64,000 nucleotides of DNA from Thiobacillus sp. 0-1251. GTDB taxonomy: Bacteria > Pseudomonadota > Gammaproteobacteria > Burkholderiales > Thiobacillaceae. Position 1 is the stretch's first letter. Every line of letters begins with the position of its first letter. The notes beneath the pieces are model-generated. The model did no database searches, had not been told where the DNA came from, and saw nothing but the letters and a program-made list of their open reading frames with translations. This document shows positions 34,729-42,593 of this stretch, piece by piece. Location of the stretch: the NCBI GenBank assembly GCA_001899305.1, contig MKWL01000001.1:310001-374000 (forward strand), read 5' to 3'. A program made the position numbers and the translations under genes.

Positions 34729-35306
34729 GCCGGACCGGCCACCTCGCGATGGCGGAAGCAATCCACCGTATGGTCGTTGACCATGCCTGTGGCCTGCATG
34801 TACGCGTACACGATGGTCGAGCCGACGAATTTGAAGCCGCGTTTTTTCAGGTCCTTGCTGATCGCATCCGACAGCGGCGTGCTGGCCGGCACCTGACCGA
34901 TGTTTTTCCTCGCGTTGTCGATGGGGCGGCCGTCCACGAAATTCCAGAAGTAGGCGTCCAGCCCGCCCAGCGTTTCGCGCAGCGCCAGCGTCGCACGCGC
35001 GTTGGTAATCGTCGATTCGATCTTCTGCCGGTTGCGCACGATGCCCACGTCGGCCATCAGCCGTGCCACGTCCGCTTCGCCGTAGCGCGCGATGCGCTCG
35101 GCGTCGAAATGGTCGAACGCGCGCCGGTAGCCCTCGCGCTTCTTCAGGATGGTGAGCCACGACAGCCCCGCCTGCGCGCCTTCCAGAATCAGGAATTCGA
35201 ACAGCGCGCGCTCGTCGTGCAGCGGCACGCCCCATTCCTCGTCATGGTAGGCGCAGTAGAGCGGATCGGTGCCGCACCAGGTGCAGCGGGAGCGAGGATC
35301 GGTCAT
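34716..35306 (-). CDS. tag: DNA-3-methyladenine glycosylase I
   Basis: 196 residues. Zinc ligands: Cys in RCTWCGTDPLYCAYHDEEWG near the N-terminus and His/Cys at NDHTVDCFRH. Helix-hairpin-helix-like glycosylase core with FEFLILEGAQAGLSWLTILKKR (read in parts), which holds the active-site Glu. It removes 3-methyladenine from alkylated DNA. The ATG at 35306 (MTDPRSRCTWCG) is the family start; an upstream in-frame ATG adds unrelated residues. Confidence 0.95.
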   Translation of the reverse strand: MTDPRSRCTWCGTDPLYCAYHDEEWGVPLHDERALFEFLILEGAQAGLSWLTILKKREGYRRAFDHFDAERIARYGEADVARLMADVGIVRNRQKIESTITNARATLALRETLGGLDAYFWNFVDGRPIDNARKNIGQVPASTPLSDAISKDLKKRGFKFVGSTIVYAYMQATGMVNDHTVDCFRHREVAGPAQRK

Positions 35307-35581
35307 GGGGATGTCTTGTGGGGCGTTGGGCGATAGTTTGGCACAACAGGCACGTGACAAAGTCTTATTGGCTTGTTTCGGTTATAGGTGTCGACTTGCA
35401 GTACGACCGGTTCTCGGCCTAAGCCGCCGCCTGCTCACTAAAGCCCATGCGGCTGCTTTGCGCCAGGTAGCAGAATCTCAAATCTGCCCACGAGAACCTG
35501 GGCGATTCAAACCTGAAACCATCCTCCATTTGCGTGCGAAGAGGGCATTCAATCACCATCTGACGCTTGCCTCTCTTCCCG

Positions 35582-36160
35582 TTAGACGCCTAGCGTTGCG
35601 CCAGCACCGAGCAGGGTTGCCACGCCCAACACCGCAAAAACGCCGGCAGCGATCGTGTGGACCAACTTCATGGGAATCTTATTAGCCAATTTGTCGCCGA
35701 CAAACACAGCAGGAACATCGGCTATGAGCATGCCAAGCGTAGTGCCAATCACAACCATCAACGGTGCGGCGTAGTGTGCCGCCATGGCCACGGTGGCAAT
35801 CTGGGTCTTGTCTCCCATCTCGGCCAGAAAGAAGGTAATCAGCGTTGCGCCAAAAACACCGAAGCGCTTGGCAATCCTGGTTTCCTCTTCCTCGATTTCA
35901 TCCGGGATCACTGTCCAGATCGCCATGCCGATGAATGATAGGCCGAGTACCCAGCGCAAGATTTCAGGGGTGATACTGGTGGTGATCCAAGCACCCACAG
36001 CACCAGCAAGGCCATGATTTACTATGGTCGCAGCCAGAATGCCAAGGATGATCGGGACGGGTTTCTTGAAGCGCGCGGCGAGAATGAACGCGAGAAGCTG
36101 GGTCTTGTCGCCAATTTCAGCGAGGGCGACGACTCCGGCCGAGACGAGGAGGGATTCCAT
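35582..36160 (-). CDS. UPF0016/GDT1-family Mn2+ exporter
   Basis: 192 residues, six membrane helices in two homologous halves, each with the family motif E-x-G-D-K-[ST]: AEIGDKTQLLAF and AEMGDKTQIATV. Members (MneA in Vibrio, Gdt1, TMEM165) move Mn2+ or Ca2+ out of the cytoplasm. The ATG at 36160 is preceded by a yybP-ykoY Mn2+ riboswitch in the leader, which strongly supports manganese as substrate. Confidence 0.93.
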   Translation of the reverse strand: MESLLVSAGVVALAEIGDKTQLLAFILAARFKKPVPIILGILAATIVNHGLAGAVGAWITTSITPEILRWVLGLSFIGMAIWTVIPDEIEEEETRIAKRFGVFGATLITFFLAEMGDKTQIATVAMAAHYAAPLMVVIGTTLGMLIADVPAVFVGDKLANKIPMKLVHTIAAGVFAVLGVATLLGAGATLGV

Positions 36161-36225
36161 AACAGTTCCACGGCCGGACAACAGACGAATGACCACAACA
36201 CATCCCCGGCCAATACAGAGGCGTT

Positions 36226-36328
36226 GTGGTCAAAGGTCTTGCCAGGTTCGGAACTGCTTACACCATGACCTGCGGGTCAAGTGTGTTGACGTAAGCCTCT
36301 TCCAACTGAAGAGCGGCTACTCCCCAAT
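36226..36328 (-). ncRNA. yybP-ykoY manganese riboswitch
   Basis: Read on the minus strand, the leader of the UPF0016 gene starts with TTGGGGAGTAGCCG (near 36327-36314), followed by a short stem, TACGTCAACACACTTGACC, a second arm, and ends CCTGGCAAGACCTTTGACC (near 36245-36228). These are the conserved blocks of yybP-ykoY RNAs, which bind Mn2+ and turn on Mn exporters. About 65 bases separate it from the ATG and would hold the expression platform. Confidence 0.9.
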
Positions 36329-36441
36329 GACTGGCGCATTTTAACAGGTTGTTATATGAGTGGCCATTAACTGGCCATCTGTCGTCAGTTTAGCCGGCTA
36401 ATTGACCGAGTCTGAAGTCGCTTTGGCATGCGGTCATTCGA

Positions 36442-37386
36442 CTAGACCAAGCAATGATGGATTTCGATTGTTGAATGAACTATCTCCTCGTGCTGGGAGA
36501 GTAATTCTCGTACGTGGACTGCCGTCAAGTTTGCATCGTGAGTGACAACACTGAGGGCACAAGAGTATTTGCCCTTGCCTATACGCCAGACGTGTAGGTC
36601 AGCAATCTTCGTATCACCACCCTCCGGTCCTGTTTCGATTACTTCACGGATTTCGTCAACGACCGGGTGATCCATTTCACGATCAAGTAGCACTTTGCCC
36701 GTTTCTGCGATGAGGTTCTTGGCCCATATAGCCACCAAAGCCGCACCCACAATACCCATCAAGGGGTCGAGCCAAGACCATCCGTATAGCCATCCTCCTG
36801 CCAGGGCAAGAACGGCGAGGACGGATGTTGCTGCATCAGCAACCACGTGAACGTAGGCGGACTTCAAGTTGAGGTCATGATGATGGCCGTGGCCATCATC
36901 ATGCGCGTGGTGGTGGCCGTGGTCATGATCGTGTGCTTGACCCAGGATCACAGCGCAGACGATGTTAACGATAAGGCCGATCGCCGCAATGATGATGGCT
37001 TCCTGGTAGTGGATAGGTTGGGGAGAAAAGATTCGTTCTACTGAGCCCACAACCATCATGACGGCAACGCCGAGCAGAAAGATCGCGCTGGCGAATCCCC
37101 CCAGCACCTCTATCTTCCAGGTGCCAAAGGCAAAGCGCGGGTCTTTGGCATAGCGACGAGCCGCGCCATAGGCAAAGGCACTCAGGCCAATGGCCACGGC
37201 ATGAGAACTCATGTGCCAGCCGTCAGCCAACAGTGCCATGGAGTTGTACCACCAGCCCGAAATGATTTCGATGACCATCATCACAGCGGTAATCCACATC
37301 ACTGCGCGCGTGCCCCGCTCGGCGGCGTGACTGCCTGCATCAAATACGTGGTGGTGCGACCATTGAGAGAGATTATGGGTATGCAT
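36442..37386 (-). CDS. dmeF: Cation diffusion facilitator, Ni/Co exporter DmeF type
   Basis: 314 residues. Six membrane helices with zinc-type transport sites ALLADGWHMSSH (helix 2) and HVVADAATSVLAV (helix 5), a His-rich cytoplasmic loop between helices 4 and 5 (HDHDHGHHHAHDDGHGHHH), and a C-terminal cytoplasmic domain. The N-terminus starts MHTHNLSQWSHHHVF, typical of DmeF. It exports Co2+ and Ni2+. Divergent from a DmeR/RcnR-type repressor with a shared operator. Codon use looks less GC-rich than in the core genes. Confidence 0.93.
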   Translation of the reverse strand: MHTHNLSQWSHHHVFDAGSHAAERGTRAVMWITAVMMVIEIISGWWYNSMALLADGWHMSSHAVAIGLSAFAYGAARRYAKDPRFAFGTWKIEVLGGFASAIFLLGVAVMMVVGSVERIFSPQPIHYQEAIIIAAIGLIVNIVCAVILGQAHDHDHGHHHAHDDGHGHHHDLNLKSAYVHVVADAATSVLAVLALAGGWLYGWSWLDPLMGIVGAALVAIWAKNLIAETGKVLLDREMDHPVVDEIREVIETGPEGGDTKIADLHVWRIGKGKYSCALSVVTHDANLTAVHVRELLSQHEEIVHSTIEIHHCLV

Positions 37387-37454
37387 GGTTTCCTGAGTTG
37401 CTTGTGTCCAGGAAGCGTGTAGGCGCTTCTTTGCATGGGGATGTTGTTAAACAC

Positions 37455-37475
37455 GTATACTCCACCCCAGTATAC
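37455..37475. promoter_or_regulatory. DmeR operator (GTATAC-N9-GTATAC dyad)
   Basis: Two GTATAC half-sites flank the C-rich spacer TCCACCCCA. RcnR/DmeR repressors bind TACT/AGTA dyads around a G/C tract, which this matches. It lies between the dmeF start (37386) and the dmeR ATG (37501), so it can control both. Confidence 0.8.
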
Positions 37476-37500
37476 AGAAAAAGATCTTGTTGGAGATAAA

Positions 37501-37776
37501 ATGGCACACACGGTTAAGGGCAAGAAAGCCCTAATGACTAGAGTTCGACGCATCAAGGGTCAGACTGAGGCTTTGGAAAGGGCACTCGATCAGGAAGTCG
37601 AATGCAATGCCGTATTGCAACAGATCACTGCAATTCGTGGCGCCATCAATGGATTAATGGTCGAGGTCCTGGAAGGTCACATGCGCGACCACCTAGGCCC
37701 AGGTGTTATAGATGCCAAGCAACGTGAGGAGGACCTTGAGCAGGTCCTTCGGGTAATGCGCTCGTATATGAAGTAG
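37501..37776 (+). CDS. dmeR: Ni/Co-responsive repressor, CsoR/RcnR family
   Basis: 91 residues, all-helical CsoR/RcnR fold. The RcnR metal ligands His3, Cys35, His60 and His64 are all present at exactly those positions, which points to Ni2+/Co2+ rather than Cu+ or formaldehyde sensing. It binds DNA without metal and releases when Ni/Co rises, inducing dmeF. ATG follows TGGAGATAAA; an in-frame upstream ATG at 37435 would run through the operator and is rejected. Confidence 0.93.
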   Translation: MAHTVKGKKALMTRVRRIKGQTEALERALDQEVECNAVLQQITAIRGAINGLMVEVLEGHMRDHLGPGVIDAKQREEDLEQVLRVMRSYMK

Positions 37777-38152
37777 CCCGTTATCTAAATAGGAGCTACC
37801 CTATTTCCGGTGAGGCGCTCCGGATGACTGCCTTGGCCGAACCCCGGCCGTCCATAACTTCCTCGCCGACCGGCCGCTCAGGGTCGGGAGTACGCATTCA
37901 CCGAACTTGAAAGCGGCCATTCAGCGTCATTTCTAGCCAATGGCCGGTGTACAGTGCATAGCAGACCTCGGTGGCGTATTACGCCACCGGCCGCTACGGC
38001 CGAGTAGCAGCCATGCAGGGTGGAGGCTTGGTGGCTTTCCTCGCTACAGTCGTCATCCACCTTCTATACACCTCGTCGCGCCAGATCGCCAATTCCAACG
38101 TTGCTCCGATCGCTGCTTTTGCACCGTTTCTTGAAGAAAGCCGGTAACGGGT
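37777..38152. other. 376-bp gap without a recognised gene
   Basis: No supported coding sequence. It contains a perfect hairpin, GGTGGCGT-ATT-ACGCCACC (37970-37988), without a following T run. Several CGGCC-rich short repeats give it the look of decayed mobile DNA, but no transposase fragment is recognisable. Confidence 0.5.
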
Positions 38153-39451
38153 TCAGCTCTTCCCCAGGCCGTGCTGCTTGAGCTTACGGTATAGCGTGCG
38201 CTCGGTGACGCCGAGTGCAGCGGCGACGCGCGCACGATGGCCCTGGTGCGCGTCGAGCAGGGATTGCAGGTGCGCGCGTTCCATGTCGCGCAGCGAGGCG
38301 CTGGCGGCGTCGGGGCGTACGTGCGCGACGCGCGGCGGCAGCCGCAGGTCGGCTGCGCGGATGGTGCCGTCGCGGCAGCTGAGCACGGCATGCTGCAGGA
38401 GGTTGCGCAGCTCGCGCACGTTGCCAGGGAAGTCGTAGGCCTGCAATGCTGCGACGGCGTCCGGCGCGAGACGGCAGGGGCTTTGTCCTCCGGTCAGCCG
38501 TTTCAGCAGGAAATTGGCCAGGTCGGGCAGGTCGGCGGCGCGTTCGCGCAGTGGCGGCAAGGTGACGTCGATACCGGCCAGGCGGTAATACAGGTCGAGC
38601 CGGAAGCGCTTGGCATCGACTTCGTCGAGCAGCCTGCGGTTGGTGGCCGATACCACGCGCACGTCGGCAGTCAGCGTCTGCGTGCCGCCGACGCGGCGGA
38701 ATTCGCCGGTTTCCAGTACGCGCAGCAGCTTGGCCTGCATGGCCAGCGGGATCTCGCCCACTTCGTCGAGGAAGAGGGTGCCGCTGTCGGCGAGTTCGAA
38801 CAGGCCTTTCTTCAGGCCGCTGCTGCCGGAAAACGCGCCGCGCTCGTGGCCGAAGAGTTCACTCTCGAACAGGCTTTCCGGCACGGCCGCGCAATTGATG
38901 ACGATGAATGCCGCGCCTGCGCGGTTGGAGCGCGCATGGATGAAGCGTGCGGCGAGTTCCTTGCCGACGCCGCTCTCGCCGTATAGCAGGATCGAGGCCT
39001 CGCTTTCGGCCACGCGTGCCAGGTTGTCGACACAGGAGAGAAAGGCGGGCGACTGTCCGATCATCTGCATGGCGTCGCATTCGCTGCCTGCCTCGGCCTC
39101 CAGCGGGAACAGCTGCTCGCCCAGATAGAGTTCGCCATCCGCGCCGCGCAGGCGGTGTCCCCGGATGCGGGTGCGTTCGGGCTGGTTGTCGGCGTGGTAA
39201 TGGGTGTGCAGGACTTCGACCGTCTCGCCTTGCGTGAACAGTGCCTGATGCGGGCAATGCTCGCCGTTTTCGTGGCAGGGTCGCTGCGAGTGGTGGGAGA
39301 CTGCGTGGCACTGCTGGCCGACGATCGCGGCGGGCGTCATCCCATAGGCATCGCAATAACGCTGGTTGGCGGCGACGATGCGGTAGCTGCGGTCGATCAC
39401 CACGAACGGCTGTTCGTGCGTGTCGATCAGGCTTTGAAGTTCGATGTCCAT
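38153..39451 (-). CDS. fisR: FisR-type sigma-54 activator sensing sulfane sulfur
   Basis: 432 residues: PAS-like sensor (about 8-125), AAA+ sigma-54 activation domain (GESGVGKELAARFIH Walker A; TLFLDEVGEIP Walker B) and Fis-type helix-turn-helix (VAAALGVTERTLYRKLKQHG). Sensor cysteines 48, 59 and 66 have exactly the 11- and 7-residue spacing of Cupriavidus FisR Cys53/64/71, which react with sulfane sulfur. The sigma-54 contact loop reads GAFSGS instead of GAFTGA. Start chosen at the ATG at 39451; the longer form from 39490 would code through a palindromic site. Divergent from sqr, its likely target. Confidence 0.9.
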   Translation of the reverse strand: MDIELQSLIDTHEQPFVVIDRSYRIVAANQRYCDAYGMTPAAIVGQQCHAVSHHSQRPCHENGEHCPHQALFTQGETVEVLHTHYHADNQPERTRIRGHRLRGADGELYLGEQLFPLEAEAGSECDAMQMIGQSPAFLSCVDNLARVAESEASILLYGESGVGKELAARFIHARSNRAGAAFIVINCAAVPESLFESELFGHERGAFSGSSGLKKGLFELADSGTLFLDEVGEIPLAMQAKLLRVLETGEFRRVGGTQTLTADVRVVSATNRRLLDEVDAKRFRLDLYYRLAGIDVTLPPLRERAADLPDLANFLLKRLTGGQSPCRLAPDAVAALQAYDFPGNVRELRNLLQHAVLSCRDGTIRAADLRLPPRVAHVRPDAASASLRDMERAHLQSLLDAHQGHRARVAAALGVTERTLYRKLKQHGLGKS

Positions 39452-39457
39452 ATCTGA

Positions 39458-39479
39458 CACTCTCGTCATGACGAGAGTG
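39458..39479. promoter_or_regulatory. Perfect 22-bp palindrome, probable FisR upstream activator site
   Basis: CACTCTCGTCA followed directly by its complement. It lies about 75 bases upstream of the -24 element of the sqr promoter and just ahead of the fisR start, the expected place for an enhancer site. A second, weaker TGACA/TGTCA dyad follows at about 39490-39507. Confidence 0.75.
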
Positions 39480-39554
39480 GAAAATGGCATGACACAATGG
39501 CCATGTCAAATCCATTTCTCCTTGGCAACCCGCATGCAGGACACTTTTTCTGGG

Positions 39555-39570
39555 TGGCATGCCTGTTGCA
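39555..39570 (+). promoter_or_regulatory. Sigma-54 promoter of sqr
   Basis: TGGCATGCCTGTTGCA: the invariant GG (39556-39557) and GC (39568-39569) are separated by the required 10 bases, and the rest fits TGGCAC-N5-TTGC except one base. Transcription would start near 39581, about 36 bases before the sqr ATG. Confidence 0.88.
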
Positions 39571-39616
39571 ATGGTGTTGGCCGCAACATTGGCCAACATC
39601 AAACAAGGAGGACTGC

Positions 39617-40885
39617 ATGGCACACATCGTTATTCTGGGCGCAGGCGTGGGGGGCATGACCATGGCCTATGAAATGCGCGAATCGGCGCGTACGGAAGAC
39701 AAGATCACGGTGATTTCGAATCTCCCGTATTTCCAGTTCACGCCGTCCAACCCCTGGGTGGCGGTGAACTGGCGCAAGCGCGACGACGTCACGATTCCCG
39801 CCGCGCCCTACCTGAACAAGAAGAACATCGATTTCATCGGGATCGGCGCGGCGCGCGTACACCCCGAGAAAAATCAGCTCGAGCTCACCGACGGCCAGAT
39901 CGTCGACTACGACTTCCTCGTCATCGCGACCGGCCCCAAGCTGGCTTTCGATGAAGTGCCCGGACTGGGGCCGGAAGGCCACACCCAGTCGATCTGCCAG
40001 GTCGAGCACGCCGTGGCGGCAGGCAAGGTGTGGGACGATTTCGTGCAGGCTCCGGGGCCCGTGGTGGTCGGTGCGGTGCAGGGCGCCTCGTGCTACGGTC
40101 CGGCGTACGAGTTCGCGATGATCATGGACACCGATCTGCGCAAGCGCAAGATCCGCGACAAGGTGCCGATGACTTACGTCACCGCCGAGCCCTACATCGG
40201 CCACCTGGGCCTGGGCGGCGTCGGCGACTCCAAGGGCATGATGGAGTCCGTGATGCGCGACCGCCACATCAAGTGGATCTGCAATGCCAAGGTCACCAAG
40301 GTCGAAGCCGGCAAGATGTTCGTCTCCGAGCACAACGAAAAAGGCGAGGTGATCAAGGAGCATGAATTGCCGTTCGCCTATTCCATGATGCTGCCGGCGT
40401 TCAAGGGCATCGACGCCGTGTTCGGCATCGAGGGACTCACCAACCCGCGCGGTTTCATCGTCATCGACCCCTACCAGCGCAATCCCAAGTTCCCGAACAT
40501 CTATTCGGTCGGCGTGTGCGTCGCCATTCCGCCGGTCGAGCCCACGCCGGTGCCGACCGGCACGCCCAAGACCGGCTACATGATCGAGTCCATGGTCACG
40601 GCCACGGCACACAACATCCGTGCGGTGCTCGATGGCCGCGAGCCCACCGAGAAAGCCTCCTGGAACGCCATCTGCCTGGCCGATTTCGGCGACACCGGCG
40701 CGGCCTTCGTCGCGCTGCCGCAGATTCCGCCGCGCAACGTCAACTGGTTCAAGGAAGGCAAGTGGGTGCATCTGGCCAAGGTGGCGTTCGAGAAATACTT
40801 TATGCGCAAAATGAAAAAAGGCTCGACCGAACCGCTGTATGAAAAGTATGTGCTGGGCCTGATGGGGATCAAGAAGCTCAAATAA
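39617..40885 (+). CDS. sqr: Sulfide:quinone oxidoreductase, type I
   Basis: 422 residues. FAD-binding dinucleotide fold at the start (IVILGAGVGGMTMAYEM). Redox cysteines 127 (SICQVEHA), 159 (GASCYGPAYEF) and 353 (NAICLADFGD) match Acidithiobacillus ferrooxidans Sqr Cys128/160/356. PYIGHLG and PPVEPTPVPTGTPKTGYMIESM (in parts) are also shared. The C-terminal amphipathic helices would dock it on the membrane, where it oxidises sulfide to sulfane sulfur and reduces quinone. ATG follows AAGGAGG. Expected to be controlled by FisR from the sigma-54 promoter upstream. Confidence 0.95.
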   Translation: MAHIVILGAGVGGMTMAYEMRESARTEDKITVISNLPYFQFTPSNPWVAVNWRKRDDVTIPAAPYLNKKNIDFIGIGAARVHPEKNQLELTDGQIVDYDFLVIATGPKLAFDEVPGLGPEGHTQSICQVEHAVAAGKVWDDFVQAPGPVVVGAVQGASCYGPAYEFAMIMDTDLRKRKIRDKVPMTYVTAEPYIGHLGLGGVGDSKGMMESVMRDRHIKWICNAKVTKVEAGKMFVSEHNEKGEVIKEHELPFAYSMMLPAFKGIDAVFGIEGLTNPRGFIVIDPYQRNPKFPNIYSVGVCVAIPPVEPTPVPTGTPKTGYMIESMVTATAHNIRAVLDGREPTEKASWNAICLADFGDTGAAFVALPQIPPRNVNWFKEGKWVHLAKVAFEKYFMRKMKKGSTEPLYEKYVLGLMGIKKLK

Positions 40886-40905
40886 TCCTCTCGACGCCTG
40901 ACGTC

Positions 40906-40929
40906 AAAGCGCCTTCGGGCGCTTTTTTT
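40906..40929 (+). terminator. Rho-independent terminator after sqr
   Basis: AAAGCGCC-TTCG-GGCGCTTT hairpin with a stable UUCG tetraloop followed by a run of T, 20 bases past the sqr stop. It implies that the cytochrome-porin downstream has its own promoter. Confidence 0.93.
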
Positions 40930-41170
40930 ATGGGTGTGCGCCATGCATGGCGCGCGTGGCGACGGGAGGGCTGTTTAATTTTAGGGAAGGTCCTTGAACA
41001 ACAGACAACCATGTCCTATTAATTAAACTGTTCCTTAATGCAACACATTTTGTTTTTTATTTTTGCATATCGCAACGGTGATGTTTTTTGCAACAGAATA
41101 GGCGCCGCCTCATTGCTGGAATAAGCAAGCTGTTTTCAATGTCATGTCGATTTTTTTGGGGAGAACGCAC

Positions 41171-42544
41171 TTGATTACCAAATCAGTTTGGCGCCATGTT
41201 TTGAAGATACAGGACGTTCTCCCGACCTTGCTTGCCCTTGTCTTGTTGGGAATGTGGTCCTTCCCCAGTTATGCGCTTCCGGCTTTTGCCCGGCAGACAG
41301 GGCAAAACTGTCTGGCCTGTCATGCCGGCGGCCAGTTTCCGGAACTGACCCCATACGGGCGGCTGTTCAAGCTCACCGGTTATACGATGGGCGCCCGTTC
41401 CATGCCCCTTTCGGTGATGGCGGTCCTCGACTACACCCGGGTCCGCAACCCCAAGGACTCCACCGGGGTGAAGGACACCGTGGACTTTCACAAGCAGGGC
41501 ACGGCGATATTCGATGTCGGCAGCGTTTTCCTGGCGGGCAAGATTACCGACAACCTCGGCTTGTTTGCGCAGGCGACCTACGCGAACTATGACCACCAGC
41601 AGGACAACGGCGACTGGGTAGGCCACCTGAGTCCGGACAACACGGAGTTTCGCTATGCCGACCGTTTCATCTCGCCGGGCAGCGACCTCATTGTCGGCGC
41701 TTTCGCCAACAACAACCCGAGCATGCAGGATGTGTGGAACAGTGCGCCGGCCTGGAGCTATCCCTATGTCGGGCCGACGTTCGCGCTCGGTGCACCCGCA
41801 TCGCCCCTGCTCGACGGCGGACTTGGGCAAGACTCGGTCGGTGCCGGTGTCTATGCCTACTGGAACAGGAGCCTCTATGGCGAACTCGCGCTCTACAAGA
41901 CGGCCAACGGCCCGTTCGGATTCCTGCATCCGGGGGACAACTCCGGCATCGCGAGGATCAAGGATGGCGCGCCCTACTGGCGACTTGCCTACACCAAGGC
42001 GTTCGGGCCGCATGACCTGATGATCGGCACCTCGGGCCTGGTCGCAGAGATCCACGAGAACAACGACGTCAACCAGCCGACCGACCGGTACCGGGATTAC
42101 GGGCTGGATGCGCAATATCAATACATCCTTGACCCGCACACGGTCACGGCCCACATCAGCTACATCCACGAAAACGTGAAGTGGGGCGACCCGCTGGCAC
42201 TGGGCTACGACAATGCGAGCGATACCCTGAAGGAACTCAAGATCAAGGGGGCGTACGTTTACAACGCCACGTATGGCGCCAGTCTGGCCTACCAGCAGAC
42301 CACCGGCTCGACCGATGCCGGATTTTTTGGCGGGCCGGCAGACATCACGGGTAATTTAAGCGGGAGCCCGGATACGACCGCCTGGATTCCCGAGGTGTTC
42401 TGGACGCCCGTCCAGTACCTGCGCATCGGCGCGCAATACTGGCATTACACGAAATTCAGTGGCAACAGCAGCAACTACGACGGCTTTGGCCGCAGCGCCA
42501 GCGACAACGACACGCTGTTCGTTTATGTCTGGGGCGCCTACTGA
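41171..42544 (+). CDS. Fused monohaem cytochrome c-porin, Cyc2-like outer-membrane protein
   Basis: 457 residues. Signal peptide ends at SYA (about residue 35). The mature start PAFARQTGQNCLACH holds one haem site (Cys47, Cys50, His51), followed by FPELTPYGRLFKLTGY, the compact cytochrome pattern of Cyc2 proteins. The rest (about 70-457) alternates aromatic and polar strands and ends in aromatic FVYVWGAY, as expected for a porin barrel. Cyc2 passes electrons across the outer membrane from Fe(II); whether this homologue does is unknown. The TTG at 41171 has GGGGAG upstream; the in-frame ATG at 41144 has none. Confidence 0.75.
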   Translation: MITKSVWRHVLKIQDVLPTLLALVLLGMWSFPSYALPAFARQTGQNCLACHAGGQFPELTPYGRLFKLTGYTMGARSMPLSVMAVLDYTRVRNPKDSTGVKDTVDFHKQGTAIFDVGSVFLAGKITDNLGLFAQATYANYDHQQDNGDWVGHLSPDNTEFRYADRFISPGSDLIVGAFANNNPSMQDVWNSAPAWSYPYVGPTFALGAPASPLLDGGLGQDSVGAGVYAYWNRSLYGELALYKTANGPFGFLHPGDNSGIARIKDGAPYWRLAYTKAFGPHDLMIGTSGLVAEIHENNDVNQPTDRYRDYGLDAQYQYILDPHTVTAHISYIHENVKWGDPLALGYDNASDTLKELKIKGAYVYNATYGASLAYQQTTGSTDAGFFGGPADITGNLSGSPDTTAWIPEVFWTPVQYLRIGAQYWHYTKFSGNSSNYDGFGRSASDNDTLFVYVWGAY

Positions 42545-42593
42545 CGTCAAGCAGATCTGGCAACGCACTTTACTGACCTGAAGGGATTCCAAT

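Noticed and set aside
37435-37500. In-frame ATG upstream of dmeR
   Set aside because: The extra residues would be translated from the operator; His3 of the RcnR metal site fixes the start at 37501.
40906-40929. Considered as part of the GTGAGGCG repeat family
   Set aside because: It is a plain UUCG-loop terminator with no repeat words.
41080-41105. Possible sigma-54 promoter before the cytochrome-porin (GGTGATG...TTTTGC)
   Set aside because: The GG and GC elements are 11 bases apart instead of 10, so it does not fit.
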